From positions 2,170,001 through 2,234,000 of the forward strand of contig NZ_CP098478.1 of the NCBI RefSeq assembly GCF_023702675.1: 64,000 bases of DNA. Reading direction: 5' to 3'. Below, in pieces: positions 27,212 to 36,344 of the stretch (its first letter is position 1; each line of letters begins with the position of its first letter). The translations under genes and the position numbers were made by a program. The stretch is from Acinetobacter sp. C26M. GTDB lineage: Bacteria > Pseudomonadota > Gammaproteobacteria > Pseudomonadales > Moraxellaceae. The notes under the pieces are model-generated. The model ran no database searches, was not told the origin of the DNA, and saw nothing but the letters and a program-made list of their open reading frames with translations.

Positions 27212-28243
27212 CTAACCACCAAGCATGTGCATACTAATTTTACGTGCTTGCTGATGTTGTATTGCATGATAACCCTGCGCCTTATTCCAAATATAAGGCT
27301 TAATTTTTTGATCAAGTTGATGAAATGCTAACGGTTTGAGTTCAGCTTTTTGTTTGATTGCCTGTTGTAGATCAGGTTTTATATTTAGACCTTGTCTTGC
27401 AAATAAACAATTATATAACTCACCTTGGGCCGTCAGTCGAATTCGATCACAGTCCCCACAAAATGAATGGGTAATGGTTGAAATAATACCGAGTTTATAT
27501 TGGCCATCAAGCTGATAAAGGCGCGCAGGTTCATGCTGTTGTTCTAAGACCTGAATGTCATAATGCGCTGAGAGATGCTTTAAGATTTCCGCTTCACTGA
27601 CCACGGCTTGATCTGTCCAGTGCTGATCACCATCCAACGGCATAAACTCAATAAAACGCAACGGAATATTATGCTGTTTGGCCCATTTCACCATCGGTAC
27701 AATTTGGTCATCATTCTGACCTTGCATCAATACACAATTAATTTTGAACGGCAGACCAACTTTTGTTGCGGCTTCAATACCGGCAAATACAGGGGCAAGC
27801 TCTTTTTTTGTGAGTTGTTTAAATTGAAGCGGATCAAGACTATCCAGACTAATATTGAGGTCGTCCAAACCTGCCTGCTTCAATGGCTCAGCATACCTCG
27901 CCAAATAATGAGCATTGGTTGTGATTGAAATACGTTTCAGCCCCAAAGCTCTTAAACTGTGTAAATCACGAATAAAATGCACCACACCTTGGCGCATCAA
28001 AGGCTCACCACCCGTGATACGAATATTCTCAATGCCCTGTCCAACCATATATTGACAGAAAATAAACAGTGCCTCGAAACTGAGTAGATCTTGTTTTTTC
28101 ATCCATTCGGGATGTTCAGGCATACAGTAAATGCATTTGAAATTGCAACGGTCTGTCACGGAAATCCGTAACTTACGCTTAATACGACCATACTGATCTT
28201 GTAAGATCGGTATACTCGTGTCGTCTATTTCATGCTTCATCAT
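27212..28243 (-). CDS. moaA: GTP 3',8-cyclase MoaA
   Basis: MoaA is the radical SAM enzyme that rearranges GTP in the first step of molybdopterin synthesis. The N-terminal cluster motif is RCNFKCIYCMP (C-x3-C-x2-C), followed by RITGGEPL. The second C-terminal cluster is in FCGDCDRIRLT with a later Cys in LYNCLF. The C-terminal double glycine (HMLGG) typical of MoaA is present. I prefer the ATG at 28241-28243; a GTG at 28249 is also open. It heads the operon and has a sigma-54-like promoter about 80 bases upstream. Confidence 0.95.
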   Translation of the reverse strand: MMKHEIDDTSIPILQDQYGRIKRKLRISVTDRCNFKCIYCMPEHPEWMKKQDLLSFEALFIFCQYMVGQGIENIRITGGEPLMRQGVVHFIRDLHSLRALGLKRISITTNAHYLARYAEPLKQAGLDDLNISLDSLDPLQFKQLTKKELAPVFAGIEAATKVGLPFKINCVLMQGQNDDQIVPMVKWAKQHNIPLRFIEFMPLDGDQHWTDQAVVSEAEILKHLSAHYDIQVLEQQHEPARLYQLDGQYKLGIISTITHSFCGDCDRIRLTAQGELYNCLFARQGLNIKPDLQQAIKQKAELKPLAFHQLDQKIKPYIWNKAQGYHAIQHQQARKISMHMLGG

Positions 28244-28277
28244 ATGCACTCATATTGTGAATCTTTGAACTGGGTTT

Positions 28278-28294
28278 AGCACAAGTTCTGTGCG
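28278..28294 (-). promoter_or_regulatory. GCAC-N7-GTGC dyad in moaA leader
   Basis: AGCACAAGTTCTGTGCG has the NtrC-like half-site spacing but lies downstream of the predicted start of transcription. In the RNA it would form a 5-bp hairpin. Its role is unclear. Confidence 0.3.
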
Positions 28295-28332
28295 TCCTTG
28301 TTTGACTCATCACAGTGAATTGTTTTTATTAC

Positions 28333-28348
28333 AGCAATAATTATTCCA
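28333..28348 (-). promoter_or_regulatory. Sigma-54-like promoter of the moaA operon
   Basis: On the minus strand, TGGAATAATTATTGCT has GG and GC exactly ten bases apart, an intact TTGCT -12 box and TGGAAT in place of TGGCAC. The predicted start is near 28322, giving a leader of about 75 bases. Two NtrC-like elements lie 140-180 bases upstream. Confidence 0.5.
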
Positions 28349-28457
28349 GTTTTAGCCTATCAGTGTTGCCGATGCTGCTTATTCATTCAAACCAGCAACT
28401 CTTTCAATCTATAAACAAAAATAGGTTTTGTCCTGAGTATTTTTGTTCAAATTACTT

Positions 28458-28474
28458 TGCACCATCCCATGGCA
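28458..28474 (-). promoter_or_regulatory. NtrC-like half-site upstream of moaA
   Basis: TGCACCATCCCATGGCA carries a perfect left NtrC half (TGCACC) and a poor right half. Its centre is 31 bp from the better site at 28489-28505, about three helical turns. Confidence 0.4.
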
Positions 28475-28488
28475 TGTTTTATTTAATA

Positions 28489-28505
28489 TGCAATAAAATG
28501 GTGCA
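28489..28505 (-). promoter_or_regulatory. NtrC-like enhancer site upstream of moaA
   Basis: TGCAATAAAATGGTGCA agrees with the enterobacterial NtrC consensus dyad at 15 of 17 positions. It is centred about 175 bases upstream of the predicted sigma-54 start of moaA, a usual enhancer distance. Confidence 0.55.
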
Positions 28506-28535
28506 AATATCTAATTAAATCAACTCACCGATCGT

Positions 28536-30815
28536 CTAAATACTCAAGCGTTCCAATCGAACGGGTACATATTTATGATATGGCGTCTTTGATAAGGGAT
28601 CACAATGCTGGGTAGAGGTCAGACGATTCAATTGCGGCCCAATCGGCTCGCCTCCGCGATAACGTAAGCCATAACCATGTGGTAAAGACACCACGCCCTT
28701 GCGCATTCCTTCATCCAGTTCAACTGTGACCTGAATCTTGCCATGCTCAGAAATACATTGCAGCGTATGACCTGTTTCAACGCCAAAACTCAATGCATCA
28801 TCAGGATTCATTCTCAAGCGTCCTTCGGCATCAACTTTACGCCATGCAGGATCACGATAAATTTGATTAGCGTTATAACTACGACGTTCACCCGCAAGCA
28901 AAATGAAGGGATATGCAGCGTTTAAAGTCAATGATTGCTGTTTTAACTGCGCTAATTCGATAAACATCTCAGGAATCGCCAACCGAATTTTTTTGTCTTT
29001 ATAGGCTATCAAGCTCCACACATCAGCATAATCATGTTGCGACAACACCACACCTGAACGTTGCTGCAAAATGGTCTGGAATAATTTCACACCCAGATTA
29101 AATCGATTACCTTCGTATCCTGCTTGCTTAACTGCTTTATAGTGCTGAGCTGCATATTGCATACACAATGGAAGCAATAATGCGGTAGAGGCGGCATCAT
29201 TTGGCAAAGTCTTACCCAAGGTACGATATACAATGGATGCCGCATAGGGAATTAACTTTTTATTTTTCGCAAAATTTGCACCAAGTGCAGCAAAATAAGC
29301 GAGATAAGCTGTATGTGCAGAATCTTTTTCTGCAATTTTACTCAATATCGGAAACTGTTTCGGCATCACTTGCATAGCTTCAAGCAAGCGTGTGTAGATC
29401 TCGGCCTCAGGTAAACTATTGCCTTGGGCTTTAAAAAGTGGATGGCGTAAGTGGAAACCATTTTTAGGAAATTCCAAATTAAACCCCGTGAATTCCCACT
29501 TTTCAAATTGACTATGTGCAGGTAAAACATAATGCGCTAAACGTGCTGTTTCAGTCATTGCCACATCGACCACCACCAATAACTCAAGCGACTGGAATGC
29601 TTGCTCATATGCAGCTGTATCTGGATAAGTAAGTAAAGGATTACAGCTGTCCACAAACACCGCACGAACCCGTTTCTCACCTGCTTTTAGTATTTCATCG
29701 GGCAAGATATTCGGTGGAAAGAAACCAGAAATCGGGAACATTTTATGAAAAACCGTACGGCGATACTTTGGGTTACGCTCATCAGTGTTGGTCAAAATCG
29801 GAATAAACATGGTATGTAGATTATTGCCACCCTGTTTACCAAAGTTTCCTGTCAGCAAATATAAAAGCTTTTCCAAATAACCATTTAAAGTCGTGTTTAA
29901 GGTGTGTTGAATACCAAGGTCAATCCGGACACAAGCACGTTTCGCTTGAGCAAAATCGCGGATAATCTGGTAAATCAGTTCAACTGAAACATCGGCTTTC
30001 TTGATATATTCGTCAATTGGAACAGCCAAGAAAGCTTGTTTAACCTGATCGAAACCATGCGTATGCTGCTGAATAAATTGCTGATCGTATAACCCTTCTT
30101 GCAGCATGATCGCAATCATGGCGGACATCAGATAAGCATCGGTACCTGGCTTTAATTGCACATGAATATCAGCCTGTTTAGCCGTTTCCGTCACCCTTGG
30201 ATCAAATACCACCATGGTTCGATTTGGATCTTTTTTAATATGTTTTAAGGTATCTCTTGCATTTGGAATGCCATGCGCTTGAAAGGGATTGGTTCCGATA
30301 AACAGCACATAATCTGCATATTCCACATCTTCAGTGGTATGACAGGATTGGCTGCCAAACAAACGTCCATTGACCCAGAAATCACCTGTTTTTTCCTGTG
30401 CCAAAGAGTTGTAGGCATAGAAGCTTTTCATGGCGTAGAGCAACTGACGGCCATAGGCTGCGCCCAAGTGATTGCCCTGTCCACCACCACCAACCGATGC
30501 AAATGCTGTTCCACCATGGGTATTTCGAATCTGTACAAGCTGCTCAGCAATTTCCTGAATGGCTTGATCCCAACTAATCTCTTGATAGGAACCATCTGAC
30601 TGACGTTTTAACGGTGAAGTTAAACGATCTGCATGTTGTTGGTAATGCTGCAAACGTGCGGCTTTTTGACAGATATAACCTTGCGAGAAAGGATGATCAT
30701 CATCGCCTTTAATTTTCTTGAACTGATTATCTTCAATTTCTACACTGAGTCCACAATTACGTGAGCATAGAATACAAGCGGTTACATCCTGTTTGATTGC
30801 TGTGGCAGTCGTCAT
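28536..30815 (-). CDS. Molybdopterin-dependent oxidoreductase of unknown substrate (formate-dehydrogenase-like)
   Basis: The 759-residue protein belongs to the DMSO reductase superfamily. The N-terminal 4Fe-4S ligands are Cys14, Cys17, Cys21 and Cys49 (CILCSRNC, then GYICQKAARL). A Cys-His pair in GSQSCHTTED (Cys158) is at the likely Mo-ligand position, as in Cys-type formate dehydrogenases. The C-terminal cofactor-binding domain is present. There is no Tat signal, so it is cytoplasmic. The start at 30813-30815 has AAGGTG upstream. A MaoC-like hydratase gene lies directly upstream, suggesting a shared role in acyl or organic acid metabolism rather than nitrate. Confidence 0.82.
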   Translation of the reverse strand: MTTATAIKQDVTACILCSRNCGLSVEIEDNQFKKIKGDDDHPFSQGYICQKAARLQHYQQHADRLTSPLKRQSDGSYQEISWDQAIQEIAEQLVQIRNTHGGTAFASVGGGGQGNHLGAAYGRQLLYAMKSFYAYNSLAQEKTGDFWVNGRLFGSQSCHTTEDVEYADYVLFIGTNPFQAHGIPNARDTLKHIKKDPNRTMVVFDPRVTETAKQADIHVQLKPGTDAYLMSAMIAIMLQEGLYDQQFIQQHTHGFDQVKQAFLAVPIDEYIKKADVSVELIYQIIRDFAQAKRACVRIDLGIQHTLNTTLNGYLEKLLYLLTGNFGKQGGNNLHTMFIPILTNTDERNPKYRRTVFHKMFPISGFFPPNILPDEILKAGEKRVRAVFVDSCNPLLTYPDTAAYEQAFQSLELLVVVDVAMTETARLAHYVLPAHSQFEKWEFTGFNLEFPKNGFHLRHPLFKAQGNSLPEAEIYTRLLEAMQVMPKQFPILSKIAEKDSAHTAYLAYFAALGANFAKNKKLIPYAASIVYRTLGKTLPNDAASTALLLPLCMQYAAQHYKAVKQAGYEGNRFNLGVKLFQTILQQRSGVVLSQHDYADVWSLIAYKDKKIRLAIPEMFIELAQLKQQSLTLNAAYPFILLAGERRSYNANQIYRDPAWRKVDAEGRLRMNPDDALSFGVETGHTLQCISEHGKIQVTVELDEGMRKGVVSLPHGYGLRYRGGEPIGPQLNRLTSTQHCDPLSKTPYHKYVPVRLERLSI

Positions 30816-30833
30816 TTTTCTCACCTTATTATT

Positions 30834-31712
30834 TTATGAATATTGACCCATTAAACAGATTTGCCCTGCCGAACCAACAACACGGACATACTTTTGCATC
30901 TGCTCAGTACAGGTTTCCACTCGATTATGTTCTGAAGGAAGTTTGACTGGTTTTAGGAATCGAATATCGATTTGCTGTATTGTTTCAGGCAACAATTCAA
31001 AGCTACGTGCAAACACACCAAAGCCATGCAGCACTTTTTGACCAAAGTTTGATAGTTTGGCTAATGGTGTAATCCAATGAATCGGATTAAAGTCGCCTGT
31101 TAATAAGGCAAATTTCAAACCATCATCTGCTGTCGCAGACCATTCACCTAAATGCTGCCAAGTTTTTTGGTCTACGGTTTCTGTACGTTTAGTTTTTTCA
31201 AAATGCGGCAGAATAAATGCCATATGCAGCACTGTTTCGACTAATTCAGGTTGTGTAATGGTACCCGTAGTAATTTGCACAGAAACCCGTGCTAATCCAT
31301 TACGTTCATCTACATTGGCGATCTTGGCTTGGATGAGCAGCTTTTGTTCTCGTGGAAGCTTGCCATGAACCTTGAGACTTACGCCTTGATTGATGACTTG
31401 ACTCAATGGATAGTTGGTTTGTAACAGCAAACGTGTTGCAAATGACAGCCCCCATTGCGACACCATATGCGGTGGAATTGAAGTTTGATATTTACTTGCT
31501 TCTGCACCACTCCAACGTACATAGTGGTCTATCAATTCAAGGCTTGGTGGGTCAATCACTTCATTAATCGGTGCTAACGACTGCCAATCGACCTGTTGCG
31601 TGCGCTTATGCTTTTTGAGACTACGCAAACCAATTTTCCCAAGCCCTGTTAAAGTGGCCTGATGTTCAAATAAAAATTGCAATGGAATCTGCTGATAACG
31701 AATCGCAAACAT
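30834..31712 (-). CDS. MaoC-like double hot-dog hydratase
   Basis: The 292-residue protein has two hot-dog halves, like yeast-type enoyl-CoA hydratase 2. The C-terminal half has the hydratase motif LLTGDFNPIHWITPLAKLSN, then VLHGFG. The catalytic Asp-x-Asn-Pro-x-His pattern is intact. The first half lacks it, as usual for such tandem folds. AGGAG precedes the ATG. It is followed about 18 bases on by the molybdopterin oxidoreductase gene, so the two are probably co-transcribed. Confidence 0.82.
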   Translation of the reverse strand: MFAIRYQQIPLQFLFEHQATLTGLGKIGLRSLKKHKRTQQVDWQSLAPINEVIDPPSLELIDHYVRWSGAEASKYQTSIPPHMVSQWGLSFATRLLLQTNYPLSQVINQGVSLKVHGKLPREQKLLIQAKIANVDERNGLARVSVQITTGTITQPELVETVLHMAFILPHFEKTKRTETVDQKTWQHLGEWSATADDGLKFALLTGDFNPIHWITPLAKLSNFGQKVLHGFGVFARSFELLPETIQQIDIRFLKPVKLPSEHNRVETCTEQMQKYVRVVGSAGQICLMGQYS

Positions 31713-32026
31713 ATGAAACTCCTGTTTCTTTTATTTTTCTCAGTTTTCAAACCATAGTTGGGTTAATTCTAGTCCTGATCAGACAAGCCTGATATGGTTA
31801 AAAATCAAATAAGTTCCAAAATAGAACTCATTTTAATAAAGGTCAAGTGTACTGGTCAGAAATTAACAAAAGTTAATCTCCAGTCAAATAATATCATTCA
31901 CTAAAAGTCTGCATTAAAAACGTGAAAAATCATTGTTCTTGGTTTAATCTCAAGCTTACTGGAAGACTTATCCAAATGCATAAAACGCTTTGGACAATTC
32001 GCTGTTATTGGTGCATTTAAAATTTC
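31713..32026. other. Divergent regulatory region MaoC-like gene / dsdA
   Basis: This 314-base AT-rich region drives two divergent transcription units. It contains the dyads AGTTC-N7-GAACT (31812-31828) and ATTAAC-AAAA-GTTAAT (31863-31878). No coding frame was seen. Confidence 0.5.
31812..31828. promoter_or_regulatory. Inverted repeat in MaoC/dsdA intergenic region
   Basis: AGTTCCAAAATAGAACT has 5-bp perfect arms and near-symmetric inner bases. It lies 100 bases before the MaoC-like start. A candidate operator of an unidentified regulator. Confidence 0.4.
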
Positions 32027-33364
32027 ATGAGAAACCGAATGGATTCGAATCAAATTCAAAATCTTGTTACACACTATCCCATTGTTAAAGACTTAATTGA
32101 ACTTAAAGAGACGATCTGGTTTAACCCGTCATTCACTACACTTGAGCAAGGTTTGCCCTATGTTGGGCTGACACAAGCCGATATTGATGATGCTCGGGAC
32201 CGTTTGCAGCGTTTTGCCCCCTATCTTATGGCTGTTTTTCCAGAAACGGTTGCGAGCAATGGCATTATCGAATCAGAGCTGATTGATATTCCGAATATGC
32301 AGCAACGTCTGGAGACTCACTATAATCAAAAAATTGCTGGAAAGTTATGGCTTAAAAAAGACAGCCATCTCCCTATTTCGGGTTCAATTAAGGCGCGTGG
32401 TGGTATCTATGAGGTCCTTTACCGAGCTGAACAACTTGCACTACAAGCCAATCTGCTCAATTTCCACGACGATTATGCCAAACTGAACAGTCCAGAATTT
32501 AGAGAATTTTTTAGGCAATACAGCATTGCGGTCGGCTCAACGGGTAATCTTGGACTCTCCATTGGCATCATGAGTGCAAAGTTGGGCTTTGATGTGACCG
32601 TGCATATGTCAGCCGATGCACGGCAATGGAAGAAAGATAAGTTACGTGCTCATGGCGTAACCGTGATTGAGTACGAACAAGACTATGGTGTTGCAGTAGA
32701 AGCTGGTCGAAAAGCAGCATCAGAGAATCCAAATTGTTTTTTTATTGATGACGAAAACTCTCAAACCCTGTTCTTAGGCTATGCGGTTGCAGGTGAACGT
32801 TTAAAGAAACAATTGGATCAACACCATATTATTGTGGATCAAGCACATCCATTATTTGTTTATTTGCCTTGTGGTGTCGGTGGCGGTCCTGGTGGCGTTG
32901 CATTTGGCCTAAAAATGGCATTTGGCGATCATGTACATTGTATCTTTGCCGAGCCCACTCATTCCCCATGTATGTTACTGGGTGTAGCTACTGGCCTACA
33001 TGATGAAATTTCAGTTCAGGACATTGGCATTGATAATATTACTGCGGCAGATGGTCTCGCAGTGGGACGTGCTTCGGGCTTTGTTGGTCGTGCCATGCAA
33101 CGATTATTAGATGGTTTTTATACATTGGATGACGCAACCATGTATCGCTTGCTCGGAATGCTCAACCAATCTGAAAACCTGAAACTTGAACCTTCTGCGC
33201 TCGCAGGTATGTTAGGGCCAATTTTAATCAGCAAAGATCAAGCTTATATAGATTTACATCAATTCACTGAACAGCAGTTACAGCATGCCAATCATATTGT
33301 GTGGGCAACAGGTGGTGGGATGGTTCCCGCAGACGAAATGCAGAATTATCTAGCAAAAGCATGA
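32027..33364 (+). CDS. dsdA: D-serine ammonia-lyase
   Basis: DsdA converts D-serine to pyruvate and ammonia with PLP. The PLP-lysine motif [14 protein letters not shown] is near residue 120 and the phosphate-binding glycine loop is [15 protein letters not shown]. The length of 445 is typical. An alternative start is the ATG four codons in (32039), with GAGAA before it. It faces a LysR-type gene convergently, so the classical dsdC-dsdX-dsdA layout is not present. The released ammonia fits the nitrogen-scavenging character of the region. Confidence 0.93.
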   Translation: MRNRMDSNQIQNLVTHYPIVKDLIELKETIWFNPSFTTLEQGLPYVGLTQADIDDARDRLQRFAPYLMAVFPETVASNGIIESELIDIPNMQQRLETHYNQKIAGKLWLKKDSHLPISGSIKARGGIYEVLYRAEQLALQANLLNFHDDYAKLNSPEFREFFRQYSIAVGSTGNLGLSIGIMSAKLGFDVTVHMSADARQWKKDKLRAHGVTVIEYEQDYGVAVEAGRKAASENPNCFFIDDENSQTLFLGYAVAGERLKKQLDQHHIIVDQAHPLFVYLPCGVGGGPGGVAFGLKMAFGDHVHCIFAEPTHSPCMLLGVATGLHDEISVQDIGIDNITAADGLAVGRASGFVGRAMQRLLDGFYTLDDATMYRLLGMLNQSENLKLEPSALAGMLGPILISKDQAYIDLHQFTEQQLQHANHIVWATGGGMVPADEMQNYLAKA

Positions 33365-33437
33365 GTATGCTTTCGTTAGAAACAGAGAAGTTCTGTCTTC
33401 TCTGTTGCTAAACCAGTATTTCCTCTGTTTGCTCAAC

Positions 33438-34310
33438 CTACCGAATCATACTTTTCACAAGCTCAACAAAATGATGCATGTTGGTAGCCCATGTGCTCAT
33501 ATCACGATGCGCGATCAGATAAGTATTGATTTGCGCTGTAGCTGAGTTGATGGGATGAATCTTCACACTTTGGGAAAAATGGGACTGCTGTACATAGCTG
33601 ATCGGCAAAATAGCAAGGCCAACATCTAGACTGACACAACTGATAATGCCATCTAGACTGCCCATTTCAATCACATTGGCTGCGGGTAAATGATGGGCAG
33701 ATAAGAACTGATCAATGGCTTTGCGGTAACTACAACCTTGCTTAAAAGCAATAAATTTCTTTTGAATCAGATCGTCATTTGTAAGTCGTTCAGGCACATG
33801 CTGTGAAGAAATAAGTACCAATTGCTCAGTCCAGACATGTAAATTAAACATCCCATCAATCGGTGCATGATGTGCTACAAATGCACAATCCAGCTTGGAT
33901 GCATGGACTAAATCAATCAAATCTCGTGTGGGTGCTGTCGATAAAGCAAAAGAAAAATCTGGGCTGTGCTTTTGTAAATCGCGGAACAACGATGGTAGTC
34001 GTACCGCAGCCGTGGTTTCCATACTCCCGATCTCTAAAGGGAAATTGGCTGTAAGTCGACTATGGGAAAATGTATCTAACAACTCTTTTTGTAGATGCAA
34101 CATTTTTTCAGCATAACCATACAGTTGCACCCCAGCCCTGGTAGGTTGAATTGGATTCTGCCGATGTAGTAATTCAGCATTCAGTTCTGTTTCCAGTTTT
34201 TTGATATGGCTGGTGACATTGGATTGTACAGTATAGAGTGCTTTTGCCGCCTCGGAAAAACTGCCTAACTTCACCACCATCATAAATATTTCTAAAGTTT
34301 TAATCTGCAT
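33438..34310 (-). CDS. LysR-family transcriptional regulator
   Basis: The 290-residue protein starts with the LysR winged helix (LGSFSEAAKALYTVQSNVTSHIKKLE, residues about 15-40), followed by a periplasmic-binding-like effector domain. The start MQIKTLEIF at 34308-34310 is the family-like N terminus. It is divergent from the small ORF at 34419 and the MFS transporter at 34564, the usual orientation for a LysR regulator and its target. It could equally affect dsdA on the other side. Confidence 0.9.
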   Translation of the reverse strand: MQIKTLEIFMMVVKLGSFSEAAKALYTVQSNVTSHIKKLETELNAELLHRQNPIQPTRAGVQLYGYAEKMLHLQKELLDTFSHSRLTANFPLEIGSMETTAAVRLPSLFRDLQKHSPDFSFALSTAPTRDLIDLVHASKLDCAFVAHHAPIDGMFNLHVWTEQLVLISSQHVPERLTNDDLIQKKFIAFKQGCSYRKAIDQFLSAHHLPAANVIEMGSLDGIISCVSLDVGLAILPISYVQQSHFSQSVKIHPINSATAQINTYLIAHRDMSTWATNMHHFVELVKSMIR

Positions 34311-34418
34311 TGCTATCACTATTAGAGATAGTTAGTATCAATTCAAATCATTTTACATGATTAGTAGTGCTTGTTTAAATACCTATTCATTTCTCACCAC
34401 CCAAATATGGTTTAAACA

Positions 34419-34544
34419 ATGTCTGGTATTAAGCTGTTATTTTTAATTAGTATTTTAAGTGTCATCAGCTATGCACTCTATGTATTTGACTACAAATTTC
34501 TTGCCAAAGCACAGCCTCTCGCACACATGAGTCATAGCGATTAA
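34419..34544 (+). CDS. Putative 41-residue single-span membrane protein
   Basis: The short frame encodes a hydrophobic segment (KLLFLISILSVISYALYVF) followed by a polar tail ending in MSHSD. No strong ribosome-binding site is seen. Its stop is 19 bases before the MFS transporter start, and both lie in the region divergent to the LysR gene. It could be a small subunit or leader of the transporter; it may also be chance. Confidence 0.35.
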   Translation: MSGIKLLFLISILSVISYALYVFDYKFLAKAQPLAHMSHSD

Positions 34545-34563
34545 TTGTTGGGGCGAACAGGTC

Positions 34564-35721
34564 ATGACTGAGTCAGCAAAAAACAGTAACAGCGTCCTAC
34601 AATCAGCAATCAGTGCAGCCTTGATTATGGCAATTGGCATGGGTTTCGGACGCTTTGCATTTACTGCGGTCTACCCGCATATGATTGATGAAGGCATCAT
34701 CAATCTACAGCATGCCAGTTTGGCTGCTTCTGCAAACTATGCGGGCTATCTGTTGGGTGCTTTATTTACGATCAAGATGAAATCCCAGCAAAGTTATCTC
34801 GGTAGTATTATTGCCACTGTAGGTACCGTACTTTGTCTGATCCTGCTCAGTTGTATTAATAGCATTGGCCTGATCATATTGATTCGTGGTTTGGCTGGGA
34901 TTTTTAGTGCTTTTGCCATGGTATCCGCCTCGTTATGGCTACTCGAACAACAGAAACAACCGCAACAAGCCCCCATTTTATATGCAGGGGTTGGTCTTGG
35001 TATCTCCCTCTCTGCCGAGCTTTTGGTTTTCGGCACGCATCTGAGTTGGCACAGCAAAATACTGTGGTTATTGCTCGGACTATCCAGTGTGATCCTTGGC
35101 TGTATTGCAATGTTTGGTTTATCACAGGCTCAACCGAATACTGATCCAGCTCATAAGATATCGAGCGCAAATAGCAAGACTCCTCATGCCTACGCTCTGA
35201 TTCTGATTTATGCCTTGGCGGGTTTTGGCTACATTATTACTGCAACCTATTTACCATTATTAGTCAAAAACGCCCTGCCCAATATTGATGCTGCACAGAT
35301 TTGGGCAATCTTTGGTCTAGGTGCCATCCCTTCCTGTTTTTTCTGGCATCGTATCCACCAAAACTTGGGTACACAAATCGCTTTATCTTCTAATTTAGGA
35401 TTACAGGCTTTTGGTGTTGTATTGCCGATCCTTCTGCCAACCGCTTTGGGTTATCTATTGAGTGCATTACTGGTGGGTGGAACCTTTATGGGAACTGTGA
35501 CCATTGCTATGCCAGTAGCACAGCGTATCGCTCGCCAAGCACAAAATAATTTAATTGCCATCATGACTGTGGTCTATGGCTTGGGTCAGATCATTGGTCC
35601 AATCGTAGCGAATGCCCTATTTACGATCTATCTTACGCTCAATAGCGCACTGATTACCGCAGCTACAGCATTATTGATTGCAACAGTGATTAGCCTAAAA
35701 TCAACTGCGTCGATCCATTAA
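34564..35721 (+). CDS. YbfB/YjiJ-type MFS transporter
   Basis: This 385-residue inner-membrane protein has about twelve hydrophobic helices. It opens with the group-typical ALIMAIGMGFGRFAFTAVYP near residue 20. The substrate is unknown. It is divergent from a LysR gene and converges with mobA, overlapping it by 4 bases at the 3' ends. Confidence 0.87.
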   Translation: MTESAKNSNSVLQSAISAALIMAIGMGFGRFAFTAVYPHMIDEGIINLQHASLAASANYAGYLLGALFTIKMKSQQSYLGSIIATVGTVLCLILLSCINSIGLIILIRGLAGIFSAFAMVSASLWLLEQQKQPQQAPILYAGVGLGISLSAELLVFGTHLSWHSKILWLLLGLSSVILGCIAMFGLSQAQPNTDPAHKISSANSKTPHAYALILIYALAGFGYIITATYLPLLVKNALPNIDAAQIWAIFGLGAIPSCFFWHRIHQNLGTQIALSSNLGLQAFGVVLPILLPTALGYLLSALLVGGTFMGTVTIAMPVAQRIARQAQNNLIAIMTVVYGLGQIIGPIVANALFTIYLTLNSALITAATALLIATVISLKSTASIH

Positions 35722-36344
35722 CCAGAAATAGATTGCTTAAAAACCTTCATCTGCTGGTATTGTTGTAGTTCATCTAATGAGTTAATGCTATGACAAAACA
35801 GGCTTTGCTTTTGAAATGTCACCGTCTGTGCATCCAATTGTTTAAAACAATTGCGCAAACTCAATTTGTTCTCAACGATCGCCTGCTCCAACACCAATAA
35901 ACTTTCTCGCTTAAGTAAACAAAAGGGATATAAGGCATCACCATTGATATTCACGTAGGCAACCTGTGCCTGTGGTTGCTTTTGTAAAGCTCGATGTAGT
36001 TTTACTAAAACATGATGAGGAAGATATGTAACATCGCAAGGAATGAATAATACATAATCTGTTTGGACATGCGACCACGCACTTTTCATCCCCATTAAGG
36101 GGCCTAAAAAACCATTTTGATCATCTGCATAGCATTGAATATCAGGCTCAATCTGTTTGTATATCGAGTTATCACGGTGACTATTCACCCAAATGTGTTG
36201 CACCTGAGTTTTAAAACTTTCACATATTTTTGATAATTGAATCTGATCATCAAACTGTTGCAACAGTTTGTTGGTACCATTCATACGACGCGCTTGCCCT
36301 CCCGCCAAGATCACCAGATCTGTAGCGGGATATTGTATATTCAT
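35718..36344 (-). CDS. mobA: Molybdenum cofactor guanylyltransferase MobA
   Basis: MobA attaches GMP to Mo-molybdopterin, giving the guanine dinucleotide cofactor used by DMSO-reductase-family enzymes such as nitrate reductase. The 208-residue protein has LAGGQARRMNGTNK near residue 13, GFLGPLMGM and the metal-site PCDVTYLP. Its ATG overlaps the nasA stop (ATGA), which couples its translation to its main client enzyme. It is the last gene of the nitrate operon. Confidence 0.92.
   Translation of the reverse strand: MNIQYPATDLVILAGGQARRMNGTNKLLQQFDDQIQLSKICESFKTQVQHIWVNSHRDNSIYKQIEPDIQCYADDQNGFLGPLMGMKSAWSHVQTDYVLFIPCDVTYLPHHVLVKLHRALQKQPQAQVAYVNINGDALYPFCLLKRESLLVLEQAIVENKLSLRNCFKQLDAQTVTFQKQSLFCHSINSLDELQQYQQMKVFKQSISG

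Noticed and set aside
28315..28518. 67-codon plus-strand frame upstream of moaA
   Set aside because: Its sequence is fully explained by the regulatory elements there (sigma-54-like promoter and NtrC-like sites), and its composition is not protein-like.
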